Assembly: GCF_004001045.1 (NCBI RefSeq)
Contig: NZ_BIMK01000030.1
Location: 62,001 to 126,000, forward strand
From: Paenibacillus chibensis
Lineage (GTDB): Bacteria > Bacillota > Bacilli > Paenibacillales > Paenibacillaceae
Direction of reading: 5' to 3'
DNA length: 64,000 nucleotides
The translations under genes were made by a program, and so were the position numbers. A model generated the notes under the pieces. The model had not been told where the DNA came from. It made no database searches and saw only the letters and a program-made list of their open reading frames with translations. Below are positions 60,301-64,000 of the stretch, piece by piece; the stretch's first letter is position 1; every line of letters starts with the position of its first letter.

Positions 60301-61106
60301 TCGAATTTCTCACGCCCAATCGTTCCACGATGCTGCAGCGCGTCAATCCCGCCGTCAAGCTTGTCTTGTTCATTGCGCTGCTGCTGGTCACGGTGCAGAC
60401 GCGCCGCATTGATTTTGCGGTCAATCAGGCGGCGGCGTATACGTTGGCGCTGTTTGTCCTTGGCGGCTTTACGTTCAGAAAAACGCTGCTGCTTGTCCTT
60501 CCATTCGGGCTGTTGTTTGCGTCTTCGTCCGTCACCATGATCTTCTTCGGCAAGGGAGATACGCTGTGGTGGCATTGGGGCTTGCTGCGCATAACCGAGG
60601 AGAGCTTTTACAGAGGGCTTCATTTGGGGTTTAGATCCATCGCATTTGCTGCCGAAGGACTATTGTTTGTCAGCACGACGCCTTCGGTGAGGCTGTTCTA
60701 TGCGTTAATGCAAAGCTTCAAGCTACCCCCGCGGTTCGCATACAGCTTTATGGCTTCGATCCGCTTGCTTCCCATGGTATGGGAGGAATTTCTGATCCGC
60801 CGGCAGGCACTTCAGGTGCGCGGTGCGCAGGTGAAGGGAAAGGGACTGAAGGGATTGATGGAGCATATCCGGATGTATGCCGTGCCGCTCCTGTCCCAAA
60901 GCATCCGGCGCGCCCACCGGGTTGCCATCGCTATGGAGGCCAAACAGTTTAACGGGAAAGGGCGGCGTACCTACTACTACCCGTCCAGGGTATCCTGGTC
61001 GGATGGCATCGCTGCGCTGCTGCTGATTCTTGTCCCTATCGCCGCGTATGCTGCCGCCATAGCCTTTCCGTGGATTGGCATTGCCGATGTCCGCTATCAC
61101 GCCTGA
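60297..61106 (+). CDS. ykoC: ECF transporter T component YkoC
   Basis: Transmembrane coupling subunit (EcfT/CbiQ family) of 269 residues. It has five or six membrane segments and the cytoplasmic coupling helices: ALQVRGAQVKGKGLKGLMEH near 169-188 and RRAHRVAIAMEAKQFNGKGR near 203-222. The usual coupling motif reads ARG; here the second one is MEAKQF. It overlaps ykoD by ATGA. It is convergent with the YheC/D gene after 24 bp, with no clear terminator between them. Confidence 0.9.
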   Translation: MIEFLTPNRSTMLQRVNPAVKLVLFIALLLVTVQTRRIDFAVNQAAAYTLALFVLGGFTFRKTLLLVLPFGLLFASSSVTMIFFGKGDTLWWHWGLLRITEESFYRGLHLGFRSIAFAAEGLLFVSTTPSVRLFYALMQSFKLPPRFAYSFMASIRLLPMVWEEFLIRRQALQVRGAQVKGKGLKGLMEHIRMYAVPLLSQSIRRAHRVAIAMEAKQFNGKGRRTYYYPSRVSWSDGIAALLLILVPIAAYAAAIAFPWIGIADVRYHA

Positions 61107-61130
61107 TGCCTGTATTGGGAGATGCCGACC

Positions 61131-62213
61131 TTAACCGCCGAGCAAGTGGCGGGCATAGGCCATCGGCTGCCGATACGTTTCCTTCCATATTCCATCAAGC
61201 CCGGCTTTGCGAAAGCCATAGCGCTGGTCGCGCCCATTGCATTCGATAAAATACGGCGTTCCTTCTGCCGACAGACCGATATCCAGCCCGAAATCGGCGG
61301 CATAGGGAAGATGCCGCTCCAATCTTTTGGCAACGCCAAGGGCAAGCTCCCGTACCTTCGTCGTAACCGTTGCGGGATCCAGATGTGGAAGGCTTTCGCC
61401 GATAACCATTTCGGCGGGGAAGGCTTTACCTCCCTGGGCTACGTTCGAGACAAAGGTTCTTGAGGAGGCAGCTTTGGCGTACATGCCCGTCACCTTCCAT
61501 TGACCGCTGAGTCCACGCTGTACAGAGACGCGAAGATCATAAGGCCGCCCCTTGAATTCTGCCAGGGCAATGCGCTCCTGAACGAGATGGGGAATACGGC
61601 GAAGACGGCTGCATAGAACGGGGGGAAGCTTTTTGCGACGCAGGGCAACGGTCTTCCAGTCATTGGATTTACCGCTTGAGGAGTAAGTAAGCATCCACGA
61701 CGAGCCCGCATGCTGCAAACGCAGTATGCCACGGCCGATGCTGCCGGCACAAGGCTTGATGACAAGATCATTATAATGCTGCATCATTTCCGTAATGGAA
61801 AGGGATGTGGCATTTTTCGTTTCGGGCAGATGCGCGGAGAGGTTGGGATCTTGACGAAGCAGCTGATGGATCTCATCCTTTCCGTATCGGTTGAATCCGT
61901 TGAAAACCATGTATCCCTGACCGAGCAGGGAGTTTATTTTGGCCTGCGAGGCTGCATCCAGATAGATAGCCCGGTTATGAATGACTTGGGGAATGGGCAT
62001 CCGGACGAGCGTATAGGCGTTATTCCGGAGCAAATAGGCGGTGCACTCGCCGCGACTCGCATCGATATCCTGAAGCCGGATGTAGCATGGAATCAGCCCG
62101 TACACGCGGGCGGCCTCCTCGTAATTGGCTAAGGACTCTTGCCCGGTTCTTCCTCTCGGAATTCCCCGGTGCATTTCTGCATTCAGCAGAATCCCGACAT
62201 AAGAAAACCACAC
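61131..62213 (-). CDS. YheC/YheD endospore coat-associated ATP-grasp protein
   Basis: Protein of 360 residues with a full YheC/YheD architecture: an N-terminal domain (FSYVGILLNAEMHRGIPRGR near 3-22), then an ATP-grasp fold. Fold signatures are LVIKPCAGSIGRGILRLQH near 150-168, VQERIALAEFKGRPYDLRVS near 214-233, and the C-terminal FGLDIGLSAEGTPYFIECNG near 309-328, whose acidic residues and Asn should bind metal and ATP. B. subtilis YheC and YheD localise around the forespore. GTG 62213 follows GGAGGGA at six bases. It is divergent from the CotSA-like gene and related to the short protein at 14690-15352. Confidence 0.85.
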   Translation of the reverse strand: MWFSYVGILLNAEMHRGIPRGRTGQESLANYEEAARVYGLIPCYIRLQDIDASRGECTAYLLRNNAYTLVRMPIPQVIHNRAIYLDAASQAKINSLLGQGYMVFNGFNRYGKDEIHQLLRQDPNLSAHLPETKNATSLSITEMMQHYNDLVIKPCAGSIGRGILRLQHAGSSWMLTYSSSGKSNDWKTVALRRKKLPPVLCSRLRRIPHLVQERIALAEFKGRPYDLRVSVQRGLSGQWKVTGMYAKAASSRTFVSNVAQGGKAFPAEMVIGESLPHLDPATVTTKVRELALGVAKRLERHLPYAADFGLDIGLSAEGTPYFIECNGRDQRYGFRKAGLDGIWKETYRQPMAYARHLLGG

Positions 62214-62463
62214 GTGTCATCCCTCCTCCGTTCCATTGATCATCGTGATCTGCGGATACTTCGTACGATCCAAAAAGCGCCTGTCGGCATGAGCTTGGTT
62301 GTATAGTCTATGCCATGTCGGCTTGGACAGTAAGGGACGTTTGTCTGCGGGTACATGGCCTATTTTTCCTGACCGACGGCCTGATTTGTCACCACCTTGA
62401 TCCTGGTTTGTATAGGCTATAGAAGTGAAATCTTCATTATTAGACGAGAATGGAGGAGAAGCT

Positions 62464-63621
62464 GTGCAGAAGCCGAAGGCAGCGGTCGTTACGCCAGGTT
62501 CGTTTTTTATTCCTTCTGGCCGGAGCAGCTCGGTAGAGCGGGTGGTGGAGCAGATGATACCGCTGGTACCCGAAGGGTTCGACATCCGGATTTACGGGGT
62601 ACAGGAGCCGGACCACCCATCGATCGGAGCCCTTGAGGGCGGAATCCCTGTACACCGCTTGCCGCGGGGTAGCGGCTATGCTTCCGGAGTGATCCGTTCT
62701 CTGCAGGCATGGAAGCCCCATGTGATCGATGTTCAGAATCGGCCCGGGCTGGCCTGGCGAATCAAACGGGCTCTGCCTGAAGCCAAGGTCGTATCCTCCG
62801 TTCATTCCCTCACCTACGTATCTCCTCCCCATGTCAGCCGCAAGGAGGCTGAACGACTATTGCAGTCTGTAGATCGAATTGTCGTGAACAGTTCTTTTTT
62901 GGAAAAGGAGCTCCGGAATCGTTATCCATTGCTGAAGACTCCGATCAACGTCAATCCGCTGGGCGTTTGCCTGCAGGACTTTATGCCGAGATGGACGCCC
63001 CGGTCCGAAGCTCTGCGGGAGGCCAAGCTGAAGGACAGGGGATGGCAGGGCAGGCGCATCGTCATGTATGTCGGCAGGCTGCTCCCGTTGAAGGGGGTAC
63101 ACCATGTGCTCGAAGCCCTGCCGGAGCTGATCCGGGCGGTGCCCGATGTGATGGTGCTCATTGTTGGCAGCCCCTTTTACGGCTCGAGCCGCAGGACAGC
63201 CTATGAAATCCGTCTGCATGAGTTGGCTGCGCTTTATCCGGATCATGTGAATTTTGTTCCGTTCGTACCATACCCGGCGATCTCCTATTGGTATCATCTG
63301 GCTGACGTCGTTCTGGTTCCATCAGCGGAAGGGGAAGCCTTCGGACTGGTGAATGTAGAGGCGATGGCCACGGGCGTGCCGGTCATTGCTTCGGATGCAG
63401 GCGGCATTCCGGAAATCGTTGAGGACGGGGTTACCGGATATGTGCTTCAGCAGAATTCGCTTGAAACCGAACTGGCGCCTGCACTTATTCGACTGCTCCG
63501 GGATGAGCAGATCCGCTGCTCTTTCGGTCATGCCGGTCATCAGCGGGCGGCACAATGGTTCCAATGGAATCATACCGCGGTACGCTGGCATGAAATGATG
63601 CGAAAGCTCTTAGTTCAGTGA
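62464..63621 (+). CDS. Glycosyltransferase family 4, CotSA-like
   Basis: GT-B glycosyltransferase of about 385 residues. N-terminal half: VVTPGSFFIPSGRSSSVERV near 8-27. C-terminal donor-binding half: RRIVMYVGRLLPLKGVHHVLE near 197, and the retaining motif SAEGEAFGLVNVEAMATGVP near 287-306 with the Glu-x7-Glu pair, followed by VIASDAGGIPEIVEDGVTGY. The combination resembles CotSA, a spore coat protein of Bacillus. GTG 62464 has GGAGG seven bases upstream; an ATG at 62425 lacks such a site. The sugar and acceptor are unknown. The neighbours are spore-envelope-type genes. Confidence 0.85.
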   Translation: MQKPKAAVVTPGSFFIPSGRSSSVERVVEQMIPLVPEGFDIRIYGVQEPDHPSIGALEGGIPVHRLPRGSGYASGVIRSLQAWKPHVIDVQNRPGLAWRIKRALPEAKVVSSVHSLTYVSPPHVSRKEAERLLQSVDRIVVNSSFLEKELRNRYPLLKTPINVNPLGVCLQDFMPRWTPRSEALREAKLKDRGWQGRRIVMYVGRLLPLKGVHHVLEALPELIRAVPDVMVLIVGSPFYGSSRRTAYEIRLHELAALYPDHVNFVPFVPYPAISYWYHLADVVLVPSAEGEAFGLVNVEAMATGVPVIASDAGGIPEIVEDGVTGYVLQQNSLETELAPALIRLLRDEQIRCSFGHAGHQRAAQWFQWNHTAVRWHEMMRKLLVQ

Positions 63622-63686
63622 CAAATGCCTAGTGCCACGCATAGGATGCATGAGGGACGATATGTGCAGGAAGGGAGCGAGAACGC

Positions 63687-64000
63687 TTGAAAAAGAAGGG
63701 GAACAAACCGTCCGATAGAGCCGGCCGACGCCGTTATTTTGTGGATAATCCCAACATACACGAGATTCAAACGATTGGAAGGCCAAGCGTGGAGCATGCG
63801 CAGACCTATGAAGAGGCAGCCAAGGACGAAACGGAAAACGACGAAACGAATGCCCTTATCAGTTCGGTTACCGTCGAACCTGCCCAGGAGTTGGCCGTTG
63901 CCGACTCGCAGGCGGAAGAAGAGGTCCAGGAGGAACGAGGCGACGATAGCAGCAGCGACACAGAAGCTGTAGTACAGCAGGAGGTTACGATTCAGGAGAT
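63687..64000 (+). CDS. Acidic low-complexity protein, 3' end outside window
   Basis: Open frame from TTG 63687 to the edge of the window, with AGGAAGGGAG nine or so bases upstream. It starts with a basic segment (KKKGNKPSDRAGRRRYFVDN) and then becomes acidic and Gln/Glu-rich (DSQAEEEVQEERGDDSSSDT). I do not recognise it. Its position 65 bp after the CotSA-like gene suggests a spore-associated role and a shared transcript, but that is inference. About 104 residues are visible. Confidence 0.6.
   Translation, partial: MKKKGNKPSDRAGRRRYFVDNPNIHEIQTIGRPSVEHAQTYEEAAKDETENDETNALISSVTVEPAQELAVADSQAEEEVQEERGDDSSSDTEAVVQQEVTIQE

Noticed and set aside
1..64000. Mobile elements, prophage, CRISPR arrays, rRNA and tRNA genes, toxin-antitoxin pairs
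   Set aside because: No transposase, integrase, regularly spaced repeat, tRNA-like fold or paired small toxin-antitoxin genes were found on reading both strands.

Overview
The window looks like a chromosomal segment of an endospore-forming member of the Bacillota, most probably Paenibacillus or a close relative. The reasons are the gene families present (Sda, YheC/YheD, YjcZ-like, YtgP/SpoVB-like, DUF2515, DnaB/DnaI primosome, EcsAB, menaquinone-type succinate dehydrogenase with a b558 anchor), strong Shine-Dalgarno sites, frequent TTG and GTG starts, and a base composition a little above half G+C by eye. I see no rRNA or tRNA genes, insertion sequences, prophage or CRISPR array; it reads as ordinary core chromosome.

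Layout. 1-6.4 kb: end of a DUF456-like gene, a MurJ/SpoVB-type flippase, a convergent DUF2515 gene, a thioredoxin-like gene, heme A synthase (ctaA) and a lone HEPN-domain gene. 6.4-9.5 kb: a SAM-I riboswitch and the methionine importer metN-metI-metQ. 9.6-20.3 kb: an iron-sulfur and respiratory block resembling the yut/yum/yui region of Bacillus subtilis: a short-chain dehydrogenase, Nfu-like scaffold, YuzB, YutJ, aminofutalosine synthase MqnE, ErpA/HesB, a spore ATP-grasp protein, sda, ferredoxin-NADP reductase (YumC type), type II NADH dehydrogenase, coproheme decarboxylase and a YuiB-like membrane protein. 20.4-29.3 kb: an exported alpha/beta hydrolase, the primosome genes dnaB-dnaI, trxA, uvrC and a CPBP-family membrane protease. 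29.5-33.1 kb: a c-di-AMP riboswitch followed by Ktr/Trk potassium uptake genes and a cation/proton antiporter. 33.2-37.6 kb: a LysR regulator divergent from sdhCAB. 37.8-49.7 kb: a potassium channel, aldehyde dehydrogenase, Tat-exported phosphoesterase, GNAT enzyme, EamA exporter, PHP phosphatase, LysR regulator, CheX, SDR, DEAD-box helicase and ecsAB. 49.7-57.6 kb: YjcZ-like peptide, aminotransferase, flavin split-barrel protein, a MocR regulator, an AraC regulator, a 38-residue Arg-rich peptide, an APH-type kinase, SDR and phosphatidylserine decarboxylase. 57.9-61.1 kb: a TPP riboswitch and the thiamine-precursor ECF transporter ykoEDC. 61.1-64 kb: a spore-envelope cluster (YheC/D ATP-grasp protein, CotSA-like glycosyltransferase, start of an acidic protein).

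How the parts work together. Respiratory electron flow is well represented (NADH dehydrogenase, succinate dehydrogenase, heme A and heme synthesis steps, futalosine-route menaquinone synthesis, Fe-S assembly). Three metabolite riboswitches (SAM, c-di-AMP, TPP) each sit directly in front of a matching transport operon. The sda gene carries a group of DnaA-box-like sites ahead of its promoter, as expected for a checkpoint linking replication initiation to sporulation.

I do not see a clearly new multi-gene system. The observations most worth a second look are the sda/DnaA-box arrangement, a MocR regulator whose PLP-binding lysine is replaced by glutamine, a potassium importer and an antiporter behind one c-di-AMP riboswitch, three convergent gene pairs where one gene's terminator lies inside the opposing coding sequence, a solitary HEPN protein, and an Arg-rich micro-protein.
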